DNA from: Streptomyces sp. AM 4-1-1
GTDB lineage: Bacteria; Actinomycetota; Actinomycetes; Streptomycetales; Streptomycetaceae
Reading direction: 5' to 3'
Length of the DNA stretch: 64,000 nucleotides
NCBI RefSeq assembly: GCF_029167625.1
Contig: NZ_CP119145.1
Location: forward strand, 4,650,001 to 4,714,000
Shown: positions 45,891 to 56,524 of the stretch, one piece after another
How positions within the stretch are numbered: the first letter of the stretch is position 1
How the letters are laid out: the number at the start of each line of letters is the position of its first letter
Translations under genes and position numbers: made by a program
Notes under the pieces: model-generated
Told to the model about the DNA's origin: nothing
The model's database searches: none
Seen by the model: the letters and a program-made list of their open reading frames with translations, nothing else

Positions 45891-46781
45891 GTGATCGAAG
45901 CCCGTCATCTCCGCGTTCTGCGCGCGGTGTCGACCTCAGGTTCCTTCTCGGCCGCCGCGCGCGAGCTGGGCTGTACGCAGCCTGCCGTCAGCCAGCAGAT
46001 GAAGGCCCTGGAGGCGTCCGCCGGCACCGCGCTGCTGATCCGAACGGGCCGCGAGATGCGGCTCACCCAGGCGGGTGAGGCCCTGGTGCGGCACGCGTCG
46101 GGCATCCTCGCCGGGCTCACCGCCGCCGAGGAGGAGGTCGCCGCGATCGCCGGGCTGCGGGCCGGACGGGTGCGGCTCGTCTCCTTCCCCAGCGGCAGTT
46201 CCACCCTGGTCCCCGGCGCCCTCGCCGCCCTGCGCGCCGACCACCCCGGCACCCGGGTCTCCCTCGTCGAGGCCGAACCGCCGCGCTCGGTCGAGATGCT
46301 GCGCGACGGCGACTGCGACATCGCGCTGGCGTTCCGGTACGGCTCCACGGGCACCGAATGGGACGACCTGGTCGTCCGTCCGCTGCTCACCGACCGGTTG
46401 ATCGGCCTGGTCCCGGAAGATCACCGGCTGGCGGACACGGGCACCGTCGGCATCGCCGAACTGGCACAGGAATCCTGGATCGCGGGCTGTCCGCGCTGCC
46501 GCCGGCAGCTCGTCGAGGTCTGCGAGGAGTCCGGGTTCGAGCCCCGCATCGACTTCGCGACCGACGACTACCCGGCGGTGGCCGGCCTGGTGGGGGCGGG
46601 CCTCGGGGTGGCCGTGCTCCCGGAGCTGGCGATCGAGTCCGTACGCCCCAAGGGGGTGCGCACGGTCATGGTGGAACCGGCCATCGAGCGGGAGATCGTC
46701 GCGCTCACCCTCCCGGACCTGGCCCGGGTCCCGGCGGTGGCCGCCACACTGGACCGGCTGGAGAAGGCCGCCGCGCGCTGA
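45891..46781 (+). CDS. LysR family transcriptional regulator
   Basis: A 296-residue GTG-started regulator. The helix-turn-helix reads LRVLRAVSTSGSFSAAARELGCTQPAVSQQMKALE at residues 5-39. The effector domain runs from about 90 to 290 (VRLVSFPSGSSTLVPGALAALRADHPG, then ATDDYPAVAGLVGAGLGVAVLPELA). The co-inducer is unknown. It is divergent from the MOSC-SDR pair, and the 80-base gap could hold a shared operator; I saw no clear T-N11-A site. Confidence 0.92.
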   Translation: MIEARHLRVLRAVSTSGSFSAAARELGCTQPAVSQQMKALEASAGTALLIRTGREMRLTQAGEALVRHASGILAGLTAAEEEVAAIAGLRAGRVRLVSFPSGSSTLVPGALAALRADHPGTRVSLVEAEPPRSVEMLRDGDCDIALAFRYGSTGTEWDDLVVRPLLTDRLIGLVPEDHRLADTGTVGIAELAQESWIAGCPRCRRQLVEVCEESGFEPRIDFATDDYPAVAGLVGAGLGVAVLPELAIESVRPKGVRTVMVEPAIEREIVALTLPDLARVPAVAATLDRLEKAAAR

Positions 46782-47139
46782 CGCCGACGGCGAGGAGGCG
46801 GACGTGTGGGCGGTCCGGGGCCCGCTGCTCCCGGACAGGGATACGCGGCGCATCGGCCCTCGTCCTTCGCCCCGTATCCCGTACTTCGCTTCTCGTGCTT
46901 CGCGAAGTGGGCCGGGCAGGGCGCGGCCGGGGCGCGATGGATCGTCCTTCGGCCCTCATCCCCGTTACTTCACGTGGGGCGGGCGCGGCCGGGCGGAGGC
47001 GCGGCATGGCGTACGTGAGCCGGCCGGGCCACCGGAACCCGCAGGAACGGGTTGTGGCGGTCCCTGCAGCCCCGGAGGAAGAACGGTTCGCGACAGATCC
47101 CGCAGGAACGTTTCTTCGGTTGCCTGTGAGGCGTACGGG
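46782..47139. other. Non-coding gap between LysR gene and whiD
   Basis: No gene is supported in these 358 bases; reading frames here are shadows. A 12-base direct repeat CCCGCAGGAACG occurs at 47038-47049 and 47099-47110, the first one forming a small hairpin AACCCG/CGGGTT at 47036-47053. These may be part of the whiD transcript end. Confidence 0.6.
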
Positions 47140-47475
47140 TCAGCCGTGACCCGACGCGACGGCCACCCCGGAAGGCGCCGAGGCCGCGATCGCCCGGTTG
47201 CGGGCCCGGCCCATCAGCTCCTCGCGTTCGTCCTCGGTCAGGCCGCCCCACACGCCGTAGGGCTCCCGCACGGCGAGCGCGTGCGCCGCGCACTCGGCGC
47301 GTACGGGGCACCGCATACAGACCTCTTTCGCCGAGTTCTCGCGCGCGCTGCGCGCGGCGCCGCGTTCACCCTCGGGGTGGAAGAAGAGTGAGCTGTCGAC
47401 CCCTCGGCAGGCGGCGAGCAGCTGCCAGTCCCACAGGTCGGCGTTGGGTCCGGGAAGGCGGGAAAAGTCTGCCAT
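47140..47475 (-). CDS. whiD: Sporulation regulator WhiD, WhiB-like iron-sulphur protein
   Basis: A 111-residue Wbl protein needed for spore maturation. The four cluster cysteines are Cys23, Cys53, Cys56 and Cys62 (C-x29-C-x2-C-x5-C), and the motif GVWGG with the basic tail region ERE-ELMGRARNRA follows. It binds a [4Fe-4S] cluster and acts with the main sigma factor region 4. ATG 47475 follows GAGGGGAC; a longer open frame upstream is not part of the family. It is divergent from bldM. Confidence 0.95.
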   Translation of the reverse strand: MADFSRLPGPNADLWDWQLLAACRGVDSSLFFHPEGERGAARSARENSAKEVCMRCPVRAECAAHALAVREPYGVWGGLTEDEREELMGRARNRAIAASAPSGVAVASGHG

Positions 47476-47888
47476 TGCTAGTCCCCTCGAAACCGTGCTG
47501 AGTCGGAGACGGCCCGCAGGCCGTCCTTTGAGCCTCGCCATGACCGTACAACTACGGTGTAAGTAGATGTAAATATGACTGTTTGCGAATTTAGCCTCAG
47601 ACACTACAGAAAGGAAAGAAAACCCGCCAAATGGGGTAAATTTCCTTGGGAAGGTTCTGTTGACGATTGGATGATCCGCGCCACTCTCCTCCGTAGGCGG
47701 TCCCTCACGTAGAGTGCCGAACCCGGCGGACCTACCCGTAACTCTTTCGAGTGACCGTCGTTGAGAGTGCGGAGGCGGTTGGTGGAAAAAGCCCTCGGGC
47801 AGATGTCCGAGAGTGTCAACCGCACAGGTGACGACTTGTACACAGCCTGGAGGCTCAAGGTGACGCACATCAGCTGCGGAGGGCGGTC
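47476..47888. promoter_or_regulatory. whiD/bldM divergent regulatory region
   Basis: This 413-base gap is unusually AT-rich in its left part (47540-47645), which must carry the whiD promoters. The right part carries a sigma-BldN-type promoter for bldM. A TTGACG at 47660-47665 could be a -35 of a further bldM promoter, but no good -10 follows. No gene is present. Confidence 0.65.
47737..47764 (+). promoter_or_regulatory. bldM promoter of the sigma-BldN type
   Basis: CGTAAC at 47737-47742 and CGTTGA at 47759-47764 are separated by exactly 16 bases, as in the known sigma-BldN promoters of bldM and chaplin genes. The leader to the bldM ATG would be about 115 bases. Confidence 0.88.
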
Positions 47889-48500
47889 ATGACATCCGTC
47901 CTCGTCTGCGACGACTCCCCGCTTGCCCGAGAGGCGCTCCGCCGCGCGGTAGCGACCGTGCCCGGTGTCGAGCGCGTGACGACGGCGGCCAACGGCGAGG
48001 AAGTCCTCCGCCGCTGGGGTGCCGACCGCTCGGATCTGATTCTCATGGACGTACGCATGCCCGGCCTCGGGGGGGTCGAGACAGTCCGGCGGCTGCTCTC
48101 CGCCGATCCCGGTGCCCGGATCATCATGCTGACCGTCGCCGAGGACCTGGACGGGGTCGCGCTCGCGGTCGCCGCCGGGGCCCGCGGATATCTGCACAAG
48201 GACGCCTCCCGCGCCGAACTGCGGGCGACCGTCACCCAGGCACTGGCCGACCCGACCTGGCGGCTCGCCCCGCGCCGGCTCCGGTCCGCCGAGATGGGGG
48301 CGGCCCCCACCCTCACCGCGCGGGAGATCCAGGTGCTCGAAGGGATGAGCCACGGCCGCTCCAACGCGGAGATCGGGCGCGAGCTGTTCCTCTCCGAGGA
48401 CACGGTGAAGACCCACGCCAGGCGGCTGTTCAAGAAGCTCGGCGCCTCGGACCGGGCGCACGCCGTGGCGCTCGGCTTCCGCTGGGGGCTGGTGCGTTAG
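47889..48500 (+). CDS. bldM: Developmental response regulator BldM
   Basis: A 203-residue NarL/FixJ-type orphan regulator needed for aerial hyphae and, with WhiI, for sporulation genes. The receiver domain holds the acid pair Asp8-Asp9 and the phospho-acceptor position Asp54 (LILMDVRM), though published mutants show that residue is largely dispensable in S. coelicolor. The LuxR-type helix-turn-helix reads LTAREIQVLEGMSHGRSNAEIGRELFLSEDTVKTH near the C-terminus. No partner kinase gene is adjacent. GGAGGGCGG precedes the ATG. Confidence 0.96.
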   Translation: MTSVLVCDDSPLAREALRRAVATVPGVERVTTAANGEEVLRRWGADRSDLILMDVRMPGLGGVETVRRLLSADPGARIIMLTVAEDLDGVALAVAAGARGYLHKDASRAELRATVTQALADPTWRLAPRRLRSAEMGAAPTLTAREIQVLEGMSHGRSNAEIGRELFLSEDTVKTHARRLFKKLGASDRAHAVALGFRWGLVR

Positions 48501-48745
48501 ACCGTGCCGTCAGGGTGACGGCACGACCTGCGCGCCCTGCCCCCCGAGGGTGGCGTCCGGTGGTGGACCGAGCCCCCGTCCGCCCCCCTGCGGACGGGGC
48601 GGGCGACCGGGCGGAGTGAGGCGCCGAACGCCGTCCCCGGGCATCCGGACCAGCGAGGTGTGACGCTTCGCGGGGGATGCCGCATCCTTGACATGTGGAG
48701 TTCCCTGGGAACGATTCGGTCGAGCGGAAGGGGAGGGCGCAGGAC

Positions 48746-49411
48746 ATGACACCCGGCGCACCCGCTCATAACGCTTCGGTGCACAACTACGGACGCGGTG
48801 CCGCGGATGAGCCGGCGCCGAGGCACCATGGTCCGATGCGTGACGACGAGACGACGGTGATCGGTGGCCTGGTGCACCGCGCCGTCGACGGCGACGCGCA
48901 GGCGACCCACGATCTGCTCGCGCACGTCCACCCTCTGGCCCTGCGCTACTGCAGGTCCCGACTGAACCGGCTGCCGGGTGACGCCCGTCACTTCGTGGAG
49001 GACCTGGCGCAGGAAGTCTGCGTCGCGGTGCTGATGGCGCTGCCCCGGTACAAGGACACCGGCAGGCCCTTCGAGGCGTTCGTCTTCGCCATCGCCGGAC
49101 ACAAGGTCGCCGACCTCCAACGGGCCGCCATGCGGCATCCGGGGTCCACGGCCGTACCCTCCGACGAGATGCCGGAACGGCCGGACGACTCGCTCGGCCC
49201 GGAGGAGCGCGCGCTGCTCAGCAGCGACGCGGCCTGGGCCAAGAAGCTCCTCGCCAACCTCCCGGAGAACCAGCGCGAGCTGCTGGTCCTGCGGGTCGCG
49301 GTCGGGCTGACCGCCGAGGAGACCGGACAGATGCTCGGGATGTCGCCCGGCGCGGTCCGGGTCGCCCAGCACCGGGCGCTCAGCAGACTCCGCGCCCTCG
49401 CCGAGCAGTAG
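48746..49411 (+). CDS. shbA: ECF sigma factor ShbA
   Basis: About 221 residues. Region 2 reads [46 protein letters not shown] and region 4 [45 protein letters not shown]. The place between bldM and guaB matches the ECF factor known in S. griseus to drive the main sigma gene hrdB, and resembles the sigD locus of mycobacteria. No anti-sigma gene is adjacent. Start at ATG 48746 after GGGGAGGG; 48695 and 48836 are alternatives. Confidence 0.88.
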   Translation: MTPGAPAHNASVHNYGRGAADEPAPRHHGPMRDDETTVIGGLVHRAVDGDAQATHDLLAHVHPLALRYCRSRLNRLPGDARHFVEDLAQEVCVAVLMALPRYKDTGRPFEAFVFAIAGHKVADLQRAAMRHPGSTAVPSDEMPERPDDSLGPEERALLSSDAAWAKKLLANLPENQRELLVLRVAVGLTAEETGQMLGMSPGAVRVAQHRALSRLRALAEQ

Positions 49412-49521
49412 AAACCACGTCAGGAGCACGGCCCGGCCGGGCCGTGCGCGCGATCCGTACGAAGCTACAGAACCTCCGGCTGACCCTGCCCGTGGAATGA
49501 GACGCTCCCGAAGGCCGTTAG

Positions 49522-51069
<1,548 letters not shown>

Positions 51070-51079
51070 CCGCACCCGT

Positions 51080-51124
51080 CGTGCGAGGGGCGGCCCCGGG
51101 ATTCCCGGGGCCGCCCCTCGCACG
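51080..51124 (+). terminator. Terminator after guaB
   Basis: A 21-base perfect inverted repeat (51080-51100 with 51104-51124) around ATT, right after the guaB stop. Confidence 0.85.
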
Positions 51125-51187
51125 TGTGTCGGGGATACTGGACTCGGCAGACAGCAGCGCCGAGGGAAACTGAAAGGCCACACCATC

Positions 51188-52312
51188 GTGACTGAGATCG
51201 AGATCGGGCGCGGCAAGCGCGGCCGCAGGGCGTACGCATTCGACGACATCGCCGTCGTGCCGAGCCGTCGCACCCGCGACCCGAAGGAGGTCTCGATCGC
51301 CTGGCAGATCGATGCCTACCGCTTCGAGCTGCCGTTCCTGGCCGCCCCCATGGACTCGGTGGTCTCCCCGCGGACCGCGATCCGCATCGGTGAGCTGGGC
51401 GGTCTCGGCGTCCTCAACCTCGAAGGTCTCTGGACCCGGCACACCGACCCGCAGCCGCTGCTCGACGAGATCGCGGAGATGCCCGCCGAGAAGGCGACCC
51501 GTCGCCTCCAGGAGATCTACGCCGCGCCGATCCGGGAGGAGCTGATCGGGCAGCGCATCAAGGAGGTGCGCGACTCCGGAGTCGTCACCGCCGCCGCGCT
51601 CTCCCCGCAGCGCACCGCGGAGTTCTCCAAGGCCGTCGTCGACGCGGGTGTGGACATCTTCGTCATCCGGGGTACGACGGTCTCCGCCGAGCACGTCTCG
51701 GGCGCGGCCGAGCCGCTGAACCTCAAGCAGTTCATCTACGAGCTGGACGTCCCGGTGATCGTGGGCGGCTGCGCCACCTACACCGCCGCCCTGCACCTGA
51801 TGCGCACGGGCGCGGCCGGTGTCCTCGTCGGCTTCGGCGGCGGCGCCGCGCACACCACGCGCAACGTGATGGGCATCCAGGTCCCGATGGCGACCGCGGT
51901 CGCCGATGTGGCCGGGGCCCGCCGCGACTACATGGACGAGTCCGGTGGCCGGTACGTCCACGTCATCGCGGACGGCGGGGTCGGCTGGTCCGGCGACCTG
52001 CCCAAGGCCATCGCCTGTGGTGCGGACGCCGTCATGATGGGCTCCCCGCTGGCCCGCGCCACGGACGCGCCGGGCCGCGGCCGGCACTGGGGCATGGAGG
52101 CCGTCCACGAGGAGCTGCCGCGTGGCAAGCTGGTGGACCTGGGCGGGGTCGGCACGACGGAGGAGGTCCTGACGGGCCCCTCGCACACCCCCGACGGCTC
52201 GATGAACATCTTCGGCGCGCTGCGCCGGGCGATGGCGACGACGGGCTACAGCGACCTCAAGGAGTTCCAGCGGGTCGAGGTCACGGTGGGGGACTCGCAG
52301 CACAGCCGCTGA
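51188..52312 (+). CDS. guaB3: GuaB3-type IMP dehydrogenase family protein without catalytic cysteine
   Basis: A 374-residue GTG-started barrel protein of the IMPDH/GMP reductase superfamily without CBS domains. AYAFDDIAVVPSRRT and AAPMDSVVSPRTA are typical. Where GuaB has GSICTTR, this has GAAHTTR, so the cysteine that attacks IMP is absent. The function of actinobacterial GuaB3 is unsettled; GuaB3 clade enzymes elsewhere have been proposed to be GMP reductases. Its place behind guaB is conserved. Confidence 0.9.
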   Translation: MTEIEIGRGKRGRRAYAFDDIAVVPSRRTRDPKEVSIAWQIDAYRFELPFLAAPMDSVVSPRTAIRIGELGGLGVLNLEGLWTRHTDPQPLLDEIAEMPAEKATRRLQEIYAAPIREELIGQRIKEVRDSGVVTAAALSPQRTAEFSKAVVDAGVDIFVIRGTTVSAEHVSGAAEPLNLKQFIYELDVPVIVGGCATYTAALHLMRTGAAGVLVGFGGGAAHTTRNVMGIQVPMATAVADVAGARRDYMDESGGRYVHVIADGGVGWSGDLPKAIACGADAVMMGSPLARATDAPGRGRHWGMEAVHEELPRGKLVDLGGVGTTEEVLTGPSHTPDGSMNIFGALRRAMATTGYSDLKEFQRVEVTVGDSQHSR

Positions 52313-52324
52313 GTCACGCCGTGA

Positions 52325-52373
52325 CACGACGGGAGTGCCAGGACCGGGGAACGGTCCTGGCCCTCCCGTCGTG
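52325..52373. terminator. Terminator after guaB3
   Basis: An 11-base outer stem (52325-52335 with 52363-52373) and a 9-base inner stem (52338-52346 with 52352-52360) form a long hairpin between convergent genes. Confidence 0.8.
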
Positions 52374-52439
52374 CGCTCCCGCTCCCGTCGCGCCCTCATT
52401 TCCCCGTGGGGCGCGGGCCGGGACAGCGGCTGAGCGGTG

Positions 52440-53009
52440 CTACGCGGCCTTCTTGGCTCCGGCGAAGGCGGCGGCCGCGCCCAGGACCAGGAAGATGTAC
52501 GTCTTGACGTCCGCCGACTCGCTCCAGGCGTCGGTGACGGCGCTGAACCTGTCGAAGAAGATGTCCGTGAAGGAGACGCTCAGCTTGTCCGACACGACCA
52601 TCGAGATGGCGATCAGCTGGCCGAGGTAGACGGCGCCCAGCGACAGGACGGCGCCGACGACGGGCAGGACCGGCTTGGGGCCGCCGACCTTGGCGGACGC
52701 GAAACCGACGAGGAAGCCGACGCCGATGGCGAGGTAACCGATCTCCCGCTCGATGGCGCCGCCGATGACGCCGTAGAGGATCGCGCCGACGACCGCCGCG
52801 ACGAGGGCGGTCACCAGGCCGAGCGCGATGTTGTCGCGGGCCGGCGCGGGGGCGGGCGCGAACGGCACGGGCCCGCCGAACTGGCCGGGCTGACCGGGCA
52901 CGCCGGGCTGACCGGGCTGCCCCTGCTGGGCCGCGAACGGGTTGCCGGTCGGGGCGCCGTAGGACTCCTGCGGCTGGGGCTGGTTCGGCGGCGGCACGGG
53001 CTGGCTCAT
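52440..53009 (-). CDS. Hypothetical membrane protein with Pro/Gln-rich N-terminus
   Basis: A 189-residue protein from ATG 53009 (MSQPVPPPNQPQPQESYG). The first 60 residues are Pro/Gly/Gln-rich, then four hydrophobic segments: IALGLVTALVAAVVGAILYGVIG, IGYLAIGVGFLVGFASA, VLPVVGAVLSLGAVYLGQLIAI and TYIFLVLGAAAAFAGA. No named family recognised; the layout is typical of small actinobacterial membrane proteins. GGGGGAAACC lies upstream of the ATG. Confidence 0.82.
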   Translation of the reverse strand: MSQPVPPPNQPQPQESYGAPTGNPFAAQQGQPGQPGVPGQPGQFGGPVPFAPAPAPARDNIALGLVTALVAAVVGAILYGVIGGAIEREIGYLAIGVGFLVGFASAKVGGPKPVLPVVGAVLSLGAVYLGQLIAISMVVSDKLSVSFTDIFFDRFSAVTDAWSESADVKTYIFLVLGAAAAFAGAKKAA

Positions 53010-53139
53010 GGTGGTTTCCCCCTGGGTCGAATGCGCACGGCTGTGCGAGAAGTGACGCCGCAGGCTAACAGTCCGGTCTGACATGTCCCACCGGAATCCT
53101 GGCCACAACCCGGTCACGGCACGGTGCGGGGACCACTCG

Positions 53140-54402
53140 TCACAGCCGGTGCGCGGCCCCCGCCGGGGTCGCGCCCCGGGTGTCCAGGAGGAGCTGCGCC
53201 TTCACCGCGAGGCCCTGGAGGTCGTACGTGCGGTGGTGCTGGAGCAGGATCGTCAGATCCGCGTTCGCCGCCGCCTCGTACAGCGAATCGGCGCGCGGGA
53301 CCGGCAGTTCGCGTACCCGCCAGTCCAGGACGTGCGGGTCGTGGTAGCCGATCTGGGCGCCCATGTCCATCAGCCGGGTGGCGATCTCCCGCGCGGGGGC
53401 GGCCTCCTGATCGGCGAGGTCGGGTTTGTAGCTGACGCCGAGCAGGAGGACGCGGGCGCTCCGGACGGATTTGCCGTGCTCGTTGAGGAGAGTGGCGCAG
53501 CGCTGGATCACGTACTGCGGCATCCGGTCGTTGATCTCCTGTGCCAGCGAGACCATCCGCAGCGGGTGGCCCGGGGTGCGGCTGTGGTACGGGAGGTAGC
53601 CGGGGTCCACCGGGACGCCGTGGCCGCCGACGCCGGGGCCCGGACGGAAGGGCTGGAAGCCGAACGGTTTCGTCTCGGCGCACCGGATGACGTCCCACAG
53701 ATCGACGCCGAGGTCGTGGCAGAGCACCGCCATCTCGTTGACGAGGGCGATGTTGACGTGCCGGAAGTTGGTCTCCAGGACCTTCGTCATCTCGGCCTCG
53801 CGGGGGCCGCGGGCCCGTACGACCTTGTCGGTGAGGCGGCCGTAGAACGCGGCGGCGGACTCGGTGCAGGCGGGGGTGAGACCGCCGATGACCTTGGGGG
53901 TGTTGGCGTAGAGGTGGGTGCGGTTGCCGGGGTCGAGGCGGCTGGGGGAGTACGCGAGGTGGAAGTCGCGTCCGGCGCGCAGTCCGGAGCCCTCTTCGAG
54001 GAGGGGGCGCACGAAGGTCTCGGTGGTGCCCGGCTGCACCGCTGACTCCAGCAGGACGGTGGTGTGCGGGCGCAGTCGGGCGGCGAGGGCGCGGGCCGCG
54101 TCGCCGACGGCGGTGAGGTCGAGGGTGCGGTCGACGCCGAGGGGGGTGGGGGCGCAGATCACCGCCGTGCGGACCCGGCCGAGATCGGCGGGGTCGGTGG
54201 TGGGCCGGAATCCCCCGGAGAGCATGCGGCGGACCTCGGAGGCGGTGAGGGAGCCTTCGACGGGGGTGCGGCCCGCGGAGAGTTCGGCTAGCGGCCGGGG
54301 GTCGGTGTCGTAACCGACGGTGGGGACGCCGGCGGCCACGGCGGCCTGGGCGAGGGGGAGACCGAGGTGGCCGAGTCCGATGACGGCGAGGTCTGCGGGC
54401 AT
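53140..54402 (-). CDS. Nucleotide-sugar dehydrogenase homologue lacking the catalytic cysteine
   Basis: About 420 residues of the UDP-glucose/UDP-ManNAc dehydrogenase family (WecC-like). The NAD motif VIGLGHLGLPLAQAAVAAG is at the N-terminus; CAPTPLG, LESAVQPGTTE and the helix KVLETNFRHVNIALVNEM follow; the C-terminal domain has LLLGVSYKPDLAD. In the active-site loop GPGVGGHGVPVDP a glycine (codon GGC) replaces the cysteine that normally forms the thioester intermediate, so full oxidation to a uronic acid is unlikely. Start ATG 54402; 54423 and 54465 are alternatives. Confidence 0.9.
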   Translation of the reverse strand: MPADLAVIGLGHLGLPLAQAAVAAGVPTVGYDTDPRPLAELSAGRTPVEGSLTASEVRRMLSGGFRPTTDPADLGRVRTAVICAPTPLGVDRTLDLTAVGDAARALAARLRPHTTVLLESAVQPGTTETFVRPLLEEGSGLRAGRDFHLAYSPSRLDPGNRTHLYANTPKVIGGLTPACTESAAAFYGRLTDKVVRARGPREAEMTKVLETNFRHVNIALVNEMAVLCHDLGVDLWDVIRCAETKPFGFQPFRPGPGVGGHGVPVDPGYLPYHSRTPGHPLRMVSLAQEINDRMPQYVIQRCATLLNEHGKSVRSARVLLLGVSYKPDLADQEAAPAREIATRLMDMGAQIGYHDPHVLDWRVRELPVPRADSLYEAAANADLTILLQHHRTYDLQGLAVKAQLLLDTRGATPAGAAHRL

Positions 54403-54666
54403 GTCGGAGGCCGTCCTTCCCATAAGCGAGCCGGTCGGAAAGCGCAACTGCTGTGGACAGCGCAATGTCAGACTAGGCTTAAATATGACCGATTTGTGGC
54501 ATTACGCGGCCCGGTCGTCCCGGTGTTGTCCACAGGCGGTGGCTGAAGTCGGCGAGCGCGGACAGAATCGAGTGGTGGACCCATGGGAATCCGGCCTTCC
54601 GCCGGTCCCCGGGTCCGGGTCGGGCGGCCGAGCCGGACCACCACGCCGATCTACCGGGAGGCAGCA

Positions 54667-56373
54667 GTGAGGACAGCGACACTGGGACCCGCCGAGCGGG
54701 CCGAAGCGCTGGCCGCCATGGCCGAGCGGGAGCTGGACGTGCTCGTCGTAGGGGCGGGCGTGGTCGGCGCCGGGACCGCGCTGGACGCGGTGACCAGAGG
54801 GCTCTCCACCGGTCTGGTCGAGGCGCGCGACTGGGCGTCCGGCACGTCGAGCCGGTCGAGCAAGCTGATCCACGGCGGGCTGCGCTATCTCGAAATGCTC
54901 GACTTCTCGCTGGTCAGGGAGGCGCTGAAGGAACGCGGGCTGCTGCTCGAACGGCTGGCGCCGCATCTGGTGAAGCCCGTGCCGTTCCTGTACCCGTTGC
55001 AGCACAAGGGCTGGGAGCGGCTGTACGCGGGATCGGGCGTCGCGCTGTACGACGCGATGTCGGTGTCGTCCGGGCACGGCCGCGGGCTGCCCGTGCACCG
55101 GCACCTCTCCCGCCGCAGGGCGCTGCGGGTGGCGCCCGCCCTGAAGAAGGACGCGCTGGTCGGTGCCTTGCAGTACTACGACGCGCAGATGGACGACGCC
55201 CGCTATGTGACCACCCTGGTGCGCACGGCCGCGGGGTACGGGGCGCATACCGCGAACAACGCCCGGGTGACCGGCTTCCTGCGCGAGGGCGAGCGGGTCG
55301 TCGGGGCGCGGGTGGAGGACGTCGACACCGGCGGTACGTACGAGATCAGGGCCAAACAGGTGGTCAACGCCACCGGGGTGTGGACCGACGACACCCAGGC
55401 GCTGATCGGTGAACGCGGACAGTTCCACGTCCGGGCGTCCAAGGGCATCCATCTGGTCGTACCGAAGGACCGGATTCACTCCTCGACCGGGTTGATTCTC
55501 CGGACCGAGAAGTCCGTGCTGTTCGTGATCCCCTGGGGCCGGCACTGGATCATCGGCACCACGGACACCGACTGGGACCTCGACAAGGCGCACCCGGCGG
55601 CGTCCAGCGCCGACATCGACTACCTCCTCGAACACGTCAACTCCGTGCTGACCACCCCGCTGAGCAGGGACGACGTCCAGGGCGTCTACGCCGGCCTGCG
55701 GCCGCTGCTGGCCGGTGAGTCGGACGCGACCAGCAAGCTGTCGCGCGAACACACCGTGGCGCACCCGGCGCCCGGGCTCGTGGTCGTCGCGGGCGGCAAG
55801 TACACGACGTACCGCGTGATGGCGAAGGACGCGGTGGACGAGGCGGTGCACGGGCTGGACCAGCGGGTGGCGGACTGTGTCACGGAGGACGTCCCGCTGC
55901 TGGGCGCCGAGGGGTACCGGGCGCTGTGGAACGCGCGGGCCAGGACGGCGGCCCGTACCGGGATACATGTCGCCCGGGTGGAGCATCTCCTCAACAGGTA
56001 CGGCTCGATGACCGAAGAACTCCTGGACCTGATCACGAAGGACCCGAAGCTGGGCGAGCCACTGCCCGCGGCCGACGACTATCTGCGCGCTGAGATCGTC
56101 TACGCGGCCTCGCACGAGGGGGCGCGCCACCTCGACGACGTGCTGACCCGGCGCACCCGCATATCGATCGAGACCTTCGACCGGGGGACCCGGAGCGCCC
56201 AGGACTGCGCGGAGCTGATGGCGCCCGTGCTGGGCTGGGACCGCGACCGGATCGACCGGGAGGTCGAGCACTACCGCAAGCGGGTGGAGGCCGAAAGGGA
56301 GTCGCAGCGGCAGCCGGACGACCTGACGGCGGACGCGGCACGGCTCGGGGCGCCGGACATCGTGCCGATCTGA
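54667..56373 (+). CDS. glpD: Glycerol-3-phosphate dehydrogenase (FAD)
   Basis: A 568-residue aerobic enzyme that oxidises glycerol-3-phosphate to dihydroxyacetone phosphate, passing electrons to quinone at the membrane. The FAD motif VLVVGAGVVGAGTALDAVTRG is near residue 20, SSKLIHGGLRYL and PWGRHWIIGTTDTDWD follow, and AGGKYTTYRVMA is the family segment; the C-terminal DAO_C domain is present. GTG start at 54667 after GGGAGGCAG. No glpF or glpK gene is adjacent. The 264-base gap upstream has no gene. Confidence 0.95.
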   Translation: MRTATLGPAERAEALAAMAERELDVLVVGAGVVGAGTALDAVTRGLSTGLVEARDWASGTSSRSSKLIHGGLRYLEMLDFSLVREALKERGLLLERLAPHLVKPVPFLYPLQHKGWERLYAGSGVALYDAMSVSSGHGRGLPVHRHLSRRRALRVAPALKKDALVGALQYYDAQMDDARYVTTLVRTAAGYGAHTANNARVTGFLREGERVVGARVEDVDTGGTYEIRAKQVVNATGVWTDDTQALIGERGQFHVRASKGIHLVVPKDRIHSSTGLILRTEKSVLFVIPWGRHWIIGTTDTDWDLDKAHPAASSADIDYLLEHVNSVLTTPLSRDDVQGVYAGLRPLLAGESDATSKLSREHTVAHPAPGLVVVAGGKYTTYRVMAKDAVDEAVHGLDQRVADCVTEDVPLLGAEGYRALWNARARTAARTGIHVARVEHLLNRYGSMTEELLDLITKDPKLGEPLPAADDYLRAEIVYAASHEGARHLDDVLTRRTRISIETFDRGTRSAQDCAELMAPVLGWDRDRIDREVEHYRKRVEAERESQRQPDDLTADAARLGAPDIVPI

Positions 56374-56404
56374 TGGGGCGGCCTGATAGGGCGGTCTGAC
56401 GGAT

Positions 56405-56463
56405 CGGCGCCGTGAGCGGCGAGGTCCGTCGGGCGGGCCCGGCCCGTCCCGGTCACGGCGCCG
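56405..56463. terminator. Terminator between glpD and convergent hydrolase
   Basis: An 11-base perfect inverted repeat (56405-56415 with 56453-56463) encloses a GC-rich inner part that can also pair. It lies between convergent genes. Confidence 0.65.
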
Positions 56464-56524
56464 GTGCCGCTCCCGGTGCGAGGGGCTTCCGGTCGGGTCG
56501 GGCCGGGTGCTGTCGGGCTGGCTG

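Noticed and set aside
46804..47391. A 195-residue plus-strand frame reaching into whiD
   Set aside because: It is antisense to whiD, which has all four cluster cysteines, and its own translation resembles no protein.
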